Origin: Achromobacter kerstersii
Lineage (GTDB): Bacteria > Pseudomonadota > Gammaproteobacteria > Burkholderiales > Burkholderiaceae_B
Assembly (NCBI RefSeq): GCF_902859595.1
Contig: NZ_CADIJQ010000012.1
Location: 62,001-126,000, forward strand
Reading direction: 5' to 3'
DNA: 64,000 nt
Position 1 is the first letter of the stretch, and each line of letters begins with the position of its first letter. A program made the position numbers and the translations under genes. The notes beneath the pieces are model-generated. The model was not told the DNA's origin. It searched no databases and was given only the letters and a program-made list of their open reading frames with translations. Below are positions 41,982-50,247 of the stretch, piece after piece.

Positions 41982-42974
41982 ATGAAGACTGCATTGACAA
42001 GGCGCTTGGCCGCCGTTGCGGTAACGCTTGGCAGCGCGCTGGCCGCCAGCGCCCCAGCACTGGCCGCCAAACCCTATCCCGATCGGCCCGTGACCCTGGT
42101 GGTGGGCTACGCAGCGGGCGGCGCCACCGACATCGTCGCGCGCCTGATGGCCAAATCGCTATCGGAAACGCTGGGCCAGACCTTCGTCGTTGAAAACAAG
42201 ACGGGGGCCAACAGCAATATCGGCGCCGAGATCGTGTCGCGCGCGGCGCCTGACGGCTACACGCTGTACATGGGGTCCATCGCCAACACGATCAACCGCA
42301 GCCTGTACAGCCAGCTGAACTACAACTTCGTCAAAGACTTCAAGCCAGTTGGCATGGTGGCGACCATTCCGAACATTCTGGTCGTCAACCCCAAACTGCC
42401 GGTCAAGACCGTGCAGGAATACATCGCCTATGCCCGCGCGCATCCCGGCAAATTGACCTGCGCGTCATCGGGCAGCGGCTCATCCATTCACCTGTCGTGC
42501 GAGCTGTTCAAGATGGAAACGGGCACCGACATCCTGCATGTGCCCTACCGCGGCAGCGGCCCGGCCGTGGCCGACTTGCTGGGGGGCCAGGTCGATTCCA
42601 TGTTCGACAACCTGCCTTCTTCGTTGCCGCATGTGCAGGCCGGCAAGCTGCGCGCCATTGGCGTCACGTCGCCGAAGCGCCTGCCGTCCACCCCCGACGT
42701 GCCCACGCTGGCCGAATCCGGTTTGCCGGGGTTTGACGTGGAATCGTGGTTCGGCCTGGTGGCGCCCGCCGGCACGCCGCAAGCCGTCATCGCACGCCTG
42801 AATGAAGCGTTGAACCAGGCGCTTGCCAGTCCGGCATTGCAGGCGTCGTACCAGCAGGCCGGCTTTTACGCCCCCGCCACGCCCAACACGCCCGAGACCT
42901 TCGCGAAGAAGATCGACAGCGAAATAGACAAATGGGCCGCCGTCGTCAAACGCGCCGACATCAAGGCGAACTAG
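41982..42974 (+). CDS. Bug-family tripartite tricarboxylate-type substrate-binding protein
   Basis: A 330-aa periplasmic receptor of the Bug/TctC family. The signal peptide ends ...APALA before AKPYPDRPVTLVVGYAAGGATDIVARL; further signatures are VENKTGANSNIGAEIV and VPYRGSGPAVADLLGGQVDSMFDN. It captures carboxylated solutes. The partner membrane genes tctA/tctB are not adjacent, as is common in Achromobacter and Bordetella. It heads an operon of CoA ligase, citryl-CoA-lyase-like protein and SDR. Confidence 0.92.
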   Translation: MKTALTRRLAAVAVTLGSALAASAPALAAKPYPDRPVTLVVGYAAGGATDIVARLMAKSLSETLGQTFVVENKTGANSNIGAEIVSRAAPDGYTLYMGSIANTINRSLYSQLNYNFVKDFKPVGMVATIPNILVVNPKLPVKTVQEYIAYARAHPGKLTCASSGSGSSIHLSCELFKMETGTDILHVPYRGSGPAVADLLGGQVDSMFDNLPSSLPHVQAGKLRAIGVTSPKRLPSTPDVPTLAESGLPGFDVESWFGLVAPAGTPQAVIARLNEALNQALASPALQASYQQAGFYAPATPNTPETFAKKIDSEIDKWAAVVKRADIKAN

Positions 42975-42990
42975 TTTCCAGGAGCACAAG

Positions 42991-44517
42991 GTGTACCCGA
43001 TCGATTTCTTTTTCCGCGCGGCGGAGCAGTATCCCGAACGCGTTGCGCTGGACGGCCCCGAAGGCGTGATCACCTACGCCGAGCTGGCCGCCAGCACCCG
43101 GGCCTTGGCGGCCGCCCTTCAAGCTCTGGACCCCGAACCGCAGACGCGCGTGGCCATCTGTGCGGGCAATTCCGCGCGGCACATTCTGGCGCTGCTTGCC
43201 GTGCTGGCCAGCGGAAAAATCTGGGTGCCGCTCAACTACCGCAGCACTGCGCGGGAAATCGGGCGCATCCTGGATGCCACCACGCCGTCCATCGTCATCG
43301 TCGACCCGGCCGGCGCCCCGCTGACGCCCACGGGGGATGGCGCGCGCATCCATCTTGATGATGGGGATGACGGGGACGGCGGCTCGGGCGACAGCCTGCG
43401 CCTGAACGCGCTGCTGCGCCAGTACGCCGGACGCGAGCCCACGCGCCACGCGCTGTCCCGCGATGCCACGCAAGCCATCAAGTTCACGGGCGGCACGACA
43501 GGGCTGCCCAAAGGCGTGATGCAGCCCTACCGCGCGTGGAACGCGGGCATCATCAATCAAATATCCAGTTGGGCGCTGACGCGCGACGACCGCTATGTGG
43601 TGTCCGCGCCCATCACGCACGGCACCGGCACGTATGTGTTGCCCGTGCTGGCCAGTGGCGGTGCGCACCTGCTGCTGGACAGCGTTACCCCAGCCACCAT
43701 CACCGCCGCCTTCCGGGAACGGGGCGGCACGCTCAGCTTCATGCCGCCCACGCTGATCTACATGATCATGGCGCAGGATGGCGTGTCGCGCGCTGACTTT
43801 CCCAAGCTGCGCAACCTGATCTACGGTGGCGCGCCGATGCCGCCTGAAAAAATCGACCGCGCACGCGAATTTTTCGGGCCGGTGCTGGGCACGACCTATG
43901 GGCAGACCGAAGCGCCGCAAATCGCTACCGTGCTGCGCCCGGCAGACCTGAACGACCCGCGCAACCGCGCGTCGGTCGGGCGTGCAACGTGGCTGTCCGA
44001 CGTGGCCATCATGGCGCCCGACGGCACGCTGCTGCCGCGCGGCGAGATCGGCGAAGTGGTGGTGCAGGGCGACCTGACGATGACGGGCTATTGGCGCCTG
44101 CCGGAGAAAACCGCCGAAACGCTTGTCGACGGCTGGCTGCACACCGGCGACACGGGCCTGATCGATGCGCGCGGCTATCTCTTTCTGAAGGACCGGCTGC
44201 GCGACGTCATCATCACCGGCGGCTTCAACGTCTACCCGGTCGATGTCGAAAACGCGCTGTCGTCACACCCCGCCGTGTACGAGTGCTCGGTGTTCGGCCT
44301 GCCGGATGACAAATGGGGCGAAGCGGTCCACGCCGCCGTGCAGTTCCACCCCGGCGCGCAGGCCGATGCCGATGCGCTGAAAGCCCATGTGCGCGCCCTG
44401 CTGGGCCCGGTCGCCACGCCCAAGCAATTTCATATCCATGACAGCCTGCCGCGCTCAAGCGTCGGCAAGGTTCTGAAGAATGCCGTGCGCGACGCCGCAC
44501 AAAAGGAGACGCCATGA
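42991..44517 (+). CDS. AMP-dependent acyl-CoA synthetase/ligase
   Basis: A 508-aa ANL-superfamily ligase starting at GTG. The P-loop is KFTGGTTGLPKG, the aromatic/acid motif TYGQTEAPQ, the hinge-ATP motif GWLHTGDTGLIDARGYLFLKDRLRDVIITGG, and the catalytic lysine near the C terminus in PRSSVGKVLKN. It activates a carboxylic acid as AMP ester and then CoA thioester. Given the receptor and lyase genes in the same operon, the substrate is probably an imported organic acid. It overlaps the next gene by four bases. Confidence 0.9.
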   Translation: MYPIDFFFRAAEQYPERVALDGPEGVITYAELAASTRALAAALQALDPEPQTRVAICAGNSARHILALLAVLASGKIWVPLNYRSTAREIGRILDATTPSIVIVDPAGAPLTPTGDGARIHLDDGDDGDGGSGDSLRLNALLRQYAGREPTRHALSRDATQAIKFTGGTTGLPKGVMQPYRAWNAGIINQISSWALTRDDRYVVSAPITHGTGTYVLPVLASGGAHLLLDSVTPATITAAFRERGGTLSFMPPTLIYMIMAQDGVSRADFPKLRNLIYGGAPMPPEKIDRAREFFGPVLGTTYGQTEAPQIATVLRPADLNDPRNRASVGRATWLSDVAIMAPDGTLLPRGEIGEVVVQGDLTMTGYWRLPEKTAETLVDGWLHTGDTGLIDARGYLFLKDRLRDVIITGGFNVYPVDVENALSSHPAVYECSVFGLPDDKWGEAVHAAVQFHPGAQADADALKAHVRALLGPVATPKQFHIHDSLPRSSVGKVLKNAVRDAAQKETP

Positions 44518-45305
44518 ACACCCCCGAGACCCGCCTCTGCGCCCATCATTTGACCGGCATGTCGTACCGCGACGTCGACCTGGTGGATGACCTGATCGGC
44601 AAGAAGACCTTCACCGAAGTCATGATCATGCAGATCCTTGGGCGCGATGCGCGGCCCGTGGACATGCGCATCGTGGACGCGGTGCTGGTCACGTTGATGG
44701 AACATGGCATGACGCCCAGCGCCATCGCCACGCGCCTGATCTACATGAGCGCCCCCGAAAACCTGCAAGGCGCGGTGGCCTCGGGGTTGATGGCGGTGGG
44801 CAGCCAGTTTGTCGGCACCATGGAAAATTGCTCACGCCTGCTCGACCGCATCAAGCAGGCGCCGGACGGCCGCGCCGAAGCGCTGGCCATCGCGCGCGAG
44901 TTCCGCGAACAGCGGCAGGCCCTGCCCGGCTTCGGCCACCATTTGCACAAGCCCGACGACCCCCGCTCGATCAAGCTGCTGGCGCTGGCCGAAGCCGAAC
45001 CCGACCTGGAAGGAGCATCCCTGAAAGCGTTGCGCCTGCTGGCGGCCGCCGTCGATGAAACCTATGGCAAGCACATCACCATCAATGCCACAGGCGCGGT
45101 CGCGGCGCTGCTGAGCGAGATCGGCGTGCCAACCAATCTGATGCGCGGCTTTGCCGTGATATCGCGCGCCGCCGGCCTGGTGTCGCACGTGGCGGAAGAA
45201 CAGCAGAGCCCGTCTGGCCGCTACATCTGGGAAACCATCGACCACGCCATCCCTTATGTCGGCAAGGGCAAAACGCATCAGCAAGAGGACGGAGAATCCG
45301 CATGA
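44514..45305 (+). CDS. Citryl-CoA lyase-like / citrate-synthase-domain protein
   Basis: A 263-aa single-domain member of the citrate synthase superfamily. Family features: EVMIMQILGRDARPVDMRIVDAVLVTLMEHGMTPSAIATRL, the catalytic-histidine region LPGFGHHLHKPDDPRS, and GAVAALLSEIGVP. Proteins of this length are usually citryl-CoA lyases, splitting a 3-hydroxy-3-carboxyacyl-CoA into acetyl-CoA plus a 2-oxo acid. With the ligase upstream it suggests activation and cleavage of a citrate- or citramalate-like acid. Substrate inferred. Confidence 0.85.
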   Translation: MNTPETRLCAHHLTGMSYRDVDLVDDLIGKKTFTEVMIMQILGRDARPVDMRIVDAVLVTLMEHGMTPSAIATRLIYMSAPENLQGAVASGLMAVGSQFVGTMENCSRLLDRIKQAPDGRAEALAIAREFREQRQALPGFGHHLHKPDDPRSIKLLALAEAEPDLEGASLKALRLLAAAVDETYGKHITINATGAVAALLSEIGVPTNLMRGFAVISRAAGLVSHVAEEQQSPSGRYIWETIDHAIPYVGKGKTHQQEDGESA

Positions 45306-46117
45306 CGGCGGCCGGCAGCGATGCACGATTGGCGGGCAAGGTGGCGCTGGTGGCCGGCGCGGGCGCGTCGGCCACCGGGTGGAGCATTGGCAAGGCCAGC
45401 TGCGTGACACTGGCGCAACAAGGCGCGGCGATTGTCGCGCTGGACGCCAACCTGGCCGCCGCGCAAGATGCGGCTCACGAAGTCGAGCAAGCCGGCGGCA
45501 GCGCCTTGCCGGTGCAGGCGGACGTGGCCGACCCGGAAGCCATGCAGGCGGCGGTGGACACCGCGCTGCGCCGCTACGGCCGCATCGACATCCTGCAAGC
45601 CAACGCGGGCATCGGCAAGGTGGGCGGGCCGGAAGATATTTCCCTGGAAGATTGGGATCGCATCCAGCAAGTGAACGTGACCAGCCTGCTGATCGCCACG
45701 CGCTTGCTGGTGCCCGTGATGCGTCAACAGGGCGGCGGCGCCATCGTCACGGTGTCGTCCATCGCGGGCATTCGGTACACCGGTTATCCCCACCTGGCCT
45801 ATAGCGTCAGCAAGGCCGCCGTCATTCACTTCGCGCGCATGGCGGCGCAGCAATATGCCGCCGATGGCATCCGCGTGAATACCGTGATCCCCGGGCTGAT
45901 TGATACGCCGCGCGTGGCGCAAAACGTGGCGCGCATGTTCGACCCTGACGATTTGCAGGCGGCGCTGGCCGCGCGCGACCGGCAAGTGCCGATGGGCCGG
46001 ATGGGCACGCCGTGGGAAGTCGCCCGCGCCGTGGCGTTCCTGGCATCCGACGATGCGTCTTACATCACCGGCACAGAGCTGGTCGTGGATGGCGGGCTGA
46101 CCGGAAAGTACGCCTGA
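45302..46117 (+). CDS. Short-chain dehydrogenase/reductase (SDR)
   Basis: A 271-aa SDR with a slightly unusual cofactor loop: VAGAGASATGWSIGKASC in place of TGxxxGIG, as found in the subgroup with an extended loop. Other motifs are canonical: NAGIG, TVSSIAGI, Y-x-x-x-K in LAYSVSKAA, and GTELVVDGGLTGKYA. Starts four bases inside the lyase gene and ends the operon. It may oxidise or reduce the substrate or product of the CoA pathway. Confidence 0.87.
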   Translation: MTAAGSDARLAGKVALVAGAGASATGWSIGKASCVTLAQQGAAIVALDANLAAAQDAAHEVEQAGGSALPVQADVADPEAMQAAVDTALRRYGRIDILQANAGIGKVGGPEDISLEDWDRIQQVNVTSLLIATRLLVPVMRQQGGGAIVTVSSIAGIRYTGYPHLAYSVSKAAVIHFARMAAQQYAADGIRVNTVIPGLIDTPRVAQNVARMFDPDDLQAALAARDRQVPMGRMGTPWEVARAVAFLASDDASYITGTELVVDGGLTGKYA

Positions 46118-46133
46118 CCGCCCTCACCTGCCG

Positions 46134-46161
46134 CGCGGCGCCCGTTGCAGGCGCCGCGTTT
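46134..46161. terminator. Hairpin terminator between convergent SDR and metQ
   Basis: CGCGGCGCC (46134-46142) and GGCGCCGCG (46150-46158) pair perfectly around CGTTGCA, followed by TTT on the plus strand. It lies in the 70-bp gap between convergent genes. Confidence 0.6.
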
Positions 46162-46187
46162 GGAAGGCGGGCGGCGCTGCTACTGCC

Positions 46188-46982
46188 TTACCAAGACGTC
46201 GAATACGCCCCCGGGAACTGCTTGGCCACAAACGCCTTCACTTCGTCCGACTGATACGCCTTGATGAAGCGCGCAATGCGCGGGTCGTTCTTGTTGTCTT
46301 CGCGCGCGGCGATCACCACGGCGGCAAACGGCGCGTCCTTGCTTTCCAGCGCCAGCGCGTCCTTGGCGGGCGACAGGCCGGCCGGGATGGCGTAGGCCGA
46401 ATTCACCGCCGCCGCGTCCACGTCCGACAGCGAATGCGGCAATTGCGCGGCTTCGATTTCGATGAACTTCAGTTTCTTCGGGTTCTCGACCACATCGAAC
46501 AACGACGCCGTCACCGTCACGCCGTCTTTCAGTTTGATCAGCTTGGCCGCCTGCAACACCAGCAGCGCGCGGGCGCCGTTGGTCGGGTCATTGGGAATGG
46601 CGACCTTGCCGCCTTGCGGCAAATCATCCAGCGACTTCAATCGCTTGGAATAGATGCCCATTTGCTGCACCACCGCAGTCGCCACCGGCACCAGCTTGTA
46701 GCCACGCGCCTTGTTCTGCGAATCCAGGAAAGGCTTGTGCTGGTAGATGTTCAGGTCCAGTTCCTTGGCGTCCAGCGCGGCGTTGGGCTGAATGAAATCG
46801 CTGAATTCGATCAGCTTCACTTTCAGGCCCTGCTTGGCGGCAACCTGTTGCACCACTTCACCAATTTGCGCGTGCGGGCCGACGGTCACGCCCACCTTCA
46901 ATTCGGCGTCCTGCGCCATGGCTTGGGTGCTGGCGAATCCGAGCACGGCGGCGAAAACAACCAAGGAATGACGAAGGCGCAT
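46188..46982 (-). CDS. metQ: MetQ/NlpA-family methionine-type binding protein
   Basis: A 264-aa substrate-binding protein of the NlpA family (D-/L-methionine importer). Signal peptide to ...TQAMAQ, then LKVGVTVGPHAQIGEVVQQVAAKQGLKVKLIEFSDFIQPNAAL and LDLNIYQHKPFLDSQNKARGY. There is no cysteine at the signal cleavage site, so it appears to be a soluble periplasmic protein rather than a lipoprotein. metN and metI are not adjacent: this is an orphan receptor. Confidence 0.9.
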   Translation of the reverse strand: MRLRHSLVVFAAVLGFASTQAMAQDAELKVGVTVGPHAQIGEVVQQVAAKQGLKVKLIEFSDFIQPNAALDAKELDLNIYQHKPFLDSQNKARGYKLVPVATAVVQQMGIYSKRLKSLDDLPQGGKVAIPNDPTNGARALLVLQAAKLIKLKDGVTVTASLFDVVENPKKLKFIEIEAAQLPHSLSDVDAAAVNSAYAIPAGLSPAKDALALESKDAPFAAVVIAAREDNKNDPRIARFIKAYQSDEVKAFVAKQFPGAYSTSW

Positions 46983-47047
46983 GAGACATCTCTAGAGTAG
47001 GAAGAATGACCCGCGATTCTATTGACCGCCCTACAAAACTGGAAGCG

Positions 47048-47059
47048 ATGAATATTCAT
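47048..47059. promoter_or_regulatory. 12-bp palindrome upstream of metQ
   Basis: ATGAATATTCAT is an exact palindrome in the AT-rich divergent region, 66 bp before the metQ start; TTGATATG and CGATATAAG follow. It may be an operator for metQ or for the divergent gene; no specific regulator is assigned. Confidence 0.35.
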
Positions 47060-47154
47060 ATTGATATGTGCAAAACGATATAAGCGCTGCGCCATGACAA
47101 GCCCGCGTCATGCGGACACAATAGCGGCTGCTTTCAATCACACGCCTTCATGCC

Positions 47155-48264
47155 ATGTCCACATCCCCCGAACTCCATCCGCATGCGCGCGCCCTGCTCG
47201 CTGACCACTACGCCGCCGTCGACGCCGACCTGCCCGCGCTGCTGGACTTGCTGTTCGCCCGCAGCGCCGGAGAAGACTGGCACAAGGCCGGCACCTTCAA
47301 GCATCACCTGCTGGGCGTGTACCGCACGCTGACGCTGTGGAACCAGCCGCGCGAAGTGCGCCTGCTGGGCCTGTTCCACAGCGTTTACGGCAACGAATAC
47401 GTGGACCTGACCTTGTTCGACCGCGAGCGCGAACGCTCGACCTTGCGCGAGGTGCTGGGCGAAGAAGCCGAAGAATGGGTCAGCCTGTTCTGCGCAATGC
47501 CGCGCACGAAGTTTGTGCAGGCCGTGCTGGCGGGGCAAGGCACGGGCGTCGAAGGCATGACGCTTGAGGGCACGGACGGACAGGTCTTCACGCTGACGCC
47601 GCGCCAGGTTGCCGCGTTCATCGTGGTGTCCGCCGCCGACATCGGCGAGCAATGGCACAGCTGGCAAGACGAGATCTTCGCGGGGTATCCGCAGCAACAG
47701 CGCCGCGACTTGAAGACGAACTGGGCGTCGTCGTTGTGGCCGGGGCCGCTGAAACCGCCGTCGAATATCCTGTCGATGTTGTCGCACCTGTTGGCGCCCT
47801 TGTCGCCTTCGTCGCCCTTGTCGCCCTTGTCGCCTTCGTCGCCCATATCGGCCGATACCGGCATCCCCATCCCGCCCGCGTTCGACCAATGCCGCGCCAC
47901 GCTCAGCCCGCGTGACGAAGCGGCGGCCAGCGCGCTGTACTGGCAAGTCATCACGCGCATGCATCCGTTGACGGAAATGGATAGCGCGCGCCATCTGCTG
48001 GAAGCCGCCGTAGCGCACAACCCCTGGGTCGGCGAACCGCGCTTGCTGCTGGCGCAACTGGCGCTGACCACGGGCGATTTCGACGCCGCAGAACAGCACG
48101 CCGCCTCCGGGCTTGCCGCGTTGCAAGCGTGGGGCACGGCGTGGGACAAGCGCATTGAATGGGCGGGCTGGATGGCCTGGGCGCGCATCGAATTGCAAAA
48201 CGCCCGCGCGCGCCAATGGCCGGAAAACCTGGCGGCGTTGAACGGGTTGGGGCTGGTGGAATAG
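47155..48264 (+). CDS. Two-domain protein: HD-like N-terminal domain (DUF6817-like) plus TPR-like C-terminal domain
   Basis: A 369-aa cytoplasmic protein. Residues ~1-190 resemble the DUF6817 family, with HKAGTFKHHLLGVYRTLTLW, LLGLFHSVYGNEYVDLTLF and ADIGEQWHSWQDEI; the histidines suggest an HD-type metal site. Residues ~215-235 are a Ser/Pro linker (LSPSSPLSPLSPSSP) encoded by a 9-bp tandem repeat. Residues ~250-369 are helical with a TPR-like pattern (HLLEAAVAHNPWVGEPRLLLAQLALTTGDFDAAEQHAASGLAAL). Function unknown. A strong terminator follows. Confidence 0.72.
   Translation: MSTSPELHPHARALLADHYAAVDADLPALLDLLFARSAGEDWHKAGTFKHHLLGVYRTLTLWNQPREVRLLGLFHSVYGNEYVDLTLFDRERERSTLREVLGEEAEEWVSLFCAMPRTKFVQAVLAGQGTGVEGMTLEGTDGQVFTLTPRQVAAFIVVSAADIGEQWHSWQDEIFAGYPQQQRRDLKTNWASSLWPGPLKPPSNILSMLSHLLAPLSPSSPLSPLSPSSPISADTGIPIPPAFDQCRATLSPRDEAAASALYWQVITRMHPLTEMDSARHLLEAAVAHNPWVGEPRLLLAQLALTTGDFDAAEQHAASGLAALQAWGTAWDKRIEWAGWMAWARIELQNARARQWPENLAALNGLGLVE
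47797..47850 (+). repeat. In-frame 9-bp tandem repeat encoding Ser-Pro linker
   Basis: Six 9-bp units alternate CCCTTGTCG and CCTTCGTCG (last one CCCATATCG). Any change in copy number stays in frame and only alters the length of the linker between the two domains of the 47155-48264 protein. Confidence 0.8.
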
Positions 48265-48283
48265 GCCAACGTCCTGCCCATGC

Positions 48284-48315
48284 AAACAGCCCCGCATGCG
48301 GGGCTGTTTGTATTT
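48284..48315 (+). terminator. Intrinsic terminator
   Basis: AAACAGCCCCGC (48284-48295) and GCGGGGCTGTTT (48298-48309) form a perfect 12-pair stem with a two-base centre, followed by GTATTTT. It ends the 47155-48264 gene and could serve ubiX from the other side. Confidence 0.85.
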
Positions 48316-48316
48316 T

Positions 48317-48380
48317 GGGCTGGCTGGCTGACTGCCTGGCTGGCTGCCTAGCTGACTGGCAGGCTGACTGCCTGGCAGGC
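48317..48380. repeat. Degenerate tetranucleotide (GGCT/GACT) repeat
   Basis: About sixteen four-base steps built on GGCT, GACT, GCCT and GGCA run between the terminator and the ubiX stop codon (48384). It is non-coding. Such simple repeats are prone to slippage. Confidence 0.75.
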
Positions 48381-48383
48381 GCA

Positions 48384-48947
48384 CTACTTCATGCCTTCCC
48401 AATGCGGGCCGGGCACGACGATGTCGAAGAGTTCCAGCACGCGTGCGACCGTGTGGTCCACCATTTCTTCGATGGACGCCGGGCGGTGATAAAACGCCGG
48501 CAGCGGCGGAAACACGATGCCGCCCATTTCGGTTACGGCCGTCATGTTGCGCAAGTGCGCCAGGTTGAAGGGCGTTTCGCGCACCATCAGCACCAGGCGG
48601 CGGCGTTCCTTCAAGGTGACGTCGGCCGCGCGCGTGATGAGGTTATCCGACAAGCCATGGGCCACGGCCGCCAGCGTGCGCATCGAACACGGCACGATCA
48701 CCATGCCTGCGGTCTGGAACGCGCCGCTGGCCAGCGTGGCGCCCACGTCGCGCACCGAATGCACGTGGTCGGCCAGCGCGTAGATGTCGTGGCGGCTAAC
48801 GTCCAGCTCGTGCTTGATGTTCAGCACGCCCGAGGCCGACACCACCAGATGCGTCTCCACATCGTCCACGCCGCGCAATGCTTGCAGCATGCGCACCGCG
48901 TAGAGCGCGCCAGTGGCGCCGGTGATGCCGATAACAAGCCGACGCAT
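48384..48947 (-). CDS. ubiX: Flavin prenyltransferase
   Basis: A 187-aa FMN-binding enzyme that prenylates FMN to make the cofactor of UbiD-type decarboxylases (ubiquinone synthesis). Seen: RRLVIGITGATGALYAVRML, LVVSASGVLNIKHE, IVPCSMRTLAAVAHGLSDNLITRAADVTLKERRRLVLMVRETPFNLAHL. Complete. It is next to grxD in the conserved hemA-prfA-prmC-grxD-ubiX neighbourhood; the gap to grxD is only seven bases. Confidence 0.96.
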   Translation of the reverse strand: MRRLVIGITGATGALYAVRMLQALRGVDDVETHLVVSASGVLNIKHELDVSRHDIYALADHVHSVRDVGATLASGAFQTAGMVIVPCSMRTLAAVAHGLSDNLITRAADVTLKERRRLVLMVRETPFNLAHLRNMTAVTEMGGIVFPPLPAFYHRPASIEEMVDHTVARVLELFDIVVPGPHWEGMK

Positions 48948-48954
48948 CGAGGCG

Positions 48955-49281
48955 TTAAGCCGTTGCGCCGGATTGCTCCAGCAGCGTCTTCAGTTCGCCG
49001 GATTCATTCATCTCGTTCATGATGTCCGAGCCGCCGATGAATTCGCCCGCCACGTACAGTTGGGGGATGGTCGGCCAGCTGGAGAATTCCTTGATGCCCT
49101 GGCGGACTTCGTCGTCTTCCAGCACATTGACGGTGACCAGCTTCTTCACGCCACAGCCCTTCAGGATCTGAATGGCCTTGCCGGAAAAGCCGCATTGCGG
49201 GAATTGGGCGGTGCCCTTCATGAACAGCACGACGGGGTGCTGGGTCACGGTTTCGCGGATGAATTCTTGAACGTCGCTCAT
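48955..49281 (-). CDS. grxD: Monothiol glutaredoxin, Grx4 type
   Basis: A 108-aa CGFS-type glutaredoxin that binds and delivers [2Fe-2S] clusters with glutathione. The active site is FPQCGFSGKA (Cys30); WPTIPQLYVAGEFIGGSDIM is the glutathione-binding segment. The ATG at 49281 gives the canonical length; an upstream extension of 12 residues is not needed. Confidence 0.96.
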   Translation of the reverse strand: MSDVQEFIRETVTQHPVVLFMKGTAQFPQCGFSGKAIQILKGCGVKKLVTVNVLEDDEVRQGIKEFSSWPTIPQLYVAGEFIGGSDIMNEMNESGELKTLLEQSGATA

Positions 49282-49409
49282 GGTGGTCTCTTCGACAGGC
49301 ATAACGGAATAGGGCAATTATAGGTACAGCCGGAAAAACCGCCCGAATTACCCGGGCGCGCCGCCGGACTTTGCCGGGATTTCAGCGGCGGGATTCTGTA
49401 ACAACCGGC

Positions 49410-50237
49410 CTAGCGGCGCTTGTAACGTCCGCCGGAAATGCGTTCGATACCCGCCAGGTCCTGGCGGCTGTGCACGTCATCGAACCCGGCTGCGGTCAGC
49501 AAATCCCGTACCGCCTGCGCCTGGTCCCAGCCATGCTCCATCCACAACGCGCCGCCCGGCTTCAGATGCCGGCTTGCGCCCGCCACGATGCGGCCCAGGT
49601 CTTCCAGGCCGCCCGCGCCATCGGTCAGCGCGCCGCGCGGCTCGAAACGCAGGTCGCCTTGGTCCAGATGGGGGTCGTCGCTGGCCACATAGGGCGGGTT
49701 CGACACGATCAGGTCAAAGCCTTCGCCGGCCGGCACGGCGTCATACCAGCTGCCTTCCACAAACCGCACTGACGCGGTGAGCTCCCACGCGTTGGCGGCC
49801 GCCACTTTCAACGCAGCGGCGCTGATGTCGGAGGCCATCACCCGCGCATCGCGGCGCGCAAGCGCGATCGAGATCGCAATGGCGCCGCTGCCCGTGCCCA
49901 GGTCCAGCACGGCAGGGCCGGCAATACCGGCCACGCATTCCAGCGCGGTTTCCACCAGCACTTCCGTGTCGGGCCGCGGGATCAGCACGTCGGGCGTTAC
50001 GCGAAATGGGTGGCCCATGAATTCGCGATGGCCCAACAGATACGCCATCGGCTCGCCCGCCAGGCGGCGTGCCAGCAGGGCCTCGTAGGCGGCGGCAACG
50101 TCGGGCGCCAACGGGTCCGTGTCATGCGCCAGCAGCCACGCACGCGGCTTTTGCAGCACGTGCTCAAGCAGCATGCGCACTTCCAGACGCGGCAGGCGTG
50201 TGTCGAGCAGCAGGCTTTTCAGCTGGGGCGTGGTCAT
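49410..50237 (-). CDS. prmC: Peptide chain release factor N5-glutamine methyltransferase
   Basis: A 275-aa SAM-dependent enzyme that methylates the GGQ glutamine of RF1 and RF2. SAM motif LDLGTGSGAIAISIAL (~111-125) and catalytic NPPY (180-183, in VSNPPYVASDDPHL). The start at 50237 lies 10 bp after the prfA stop; its substrate RF1 is encoded directly upstream in the same operon. Confidence 0.96.
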   Translation of the reverse strand: MTTPQLKSLLLDTRLPRLEVRMLLEHVLQKPRAWLLAHDTDPLAPDVAAAYEALLARRLAGEPMAYLLGHREFMGHPFRVTPDVLIPRPDTEVLVETALECVAGIAGPAVLDLGTGSGAIAISIALARRDARVMASDISAAALKVAAANAWELTASVRFVEGSWYDAVPAGEGFDLIVSNPPYVASDDPHLDQGDLRFEPRGALTDGAGGLEDLGRIVAGASRHLKPGGALWMEHGWDQAQAVRDLLTAAGFDDVHSRQDLAGIERISGGRYKRR

Positions 50238-50247
50238 GGGCAGGGGC

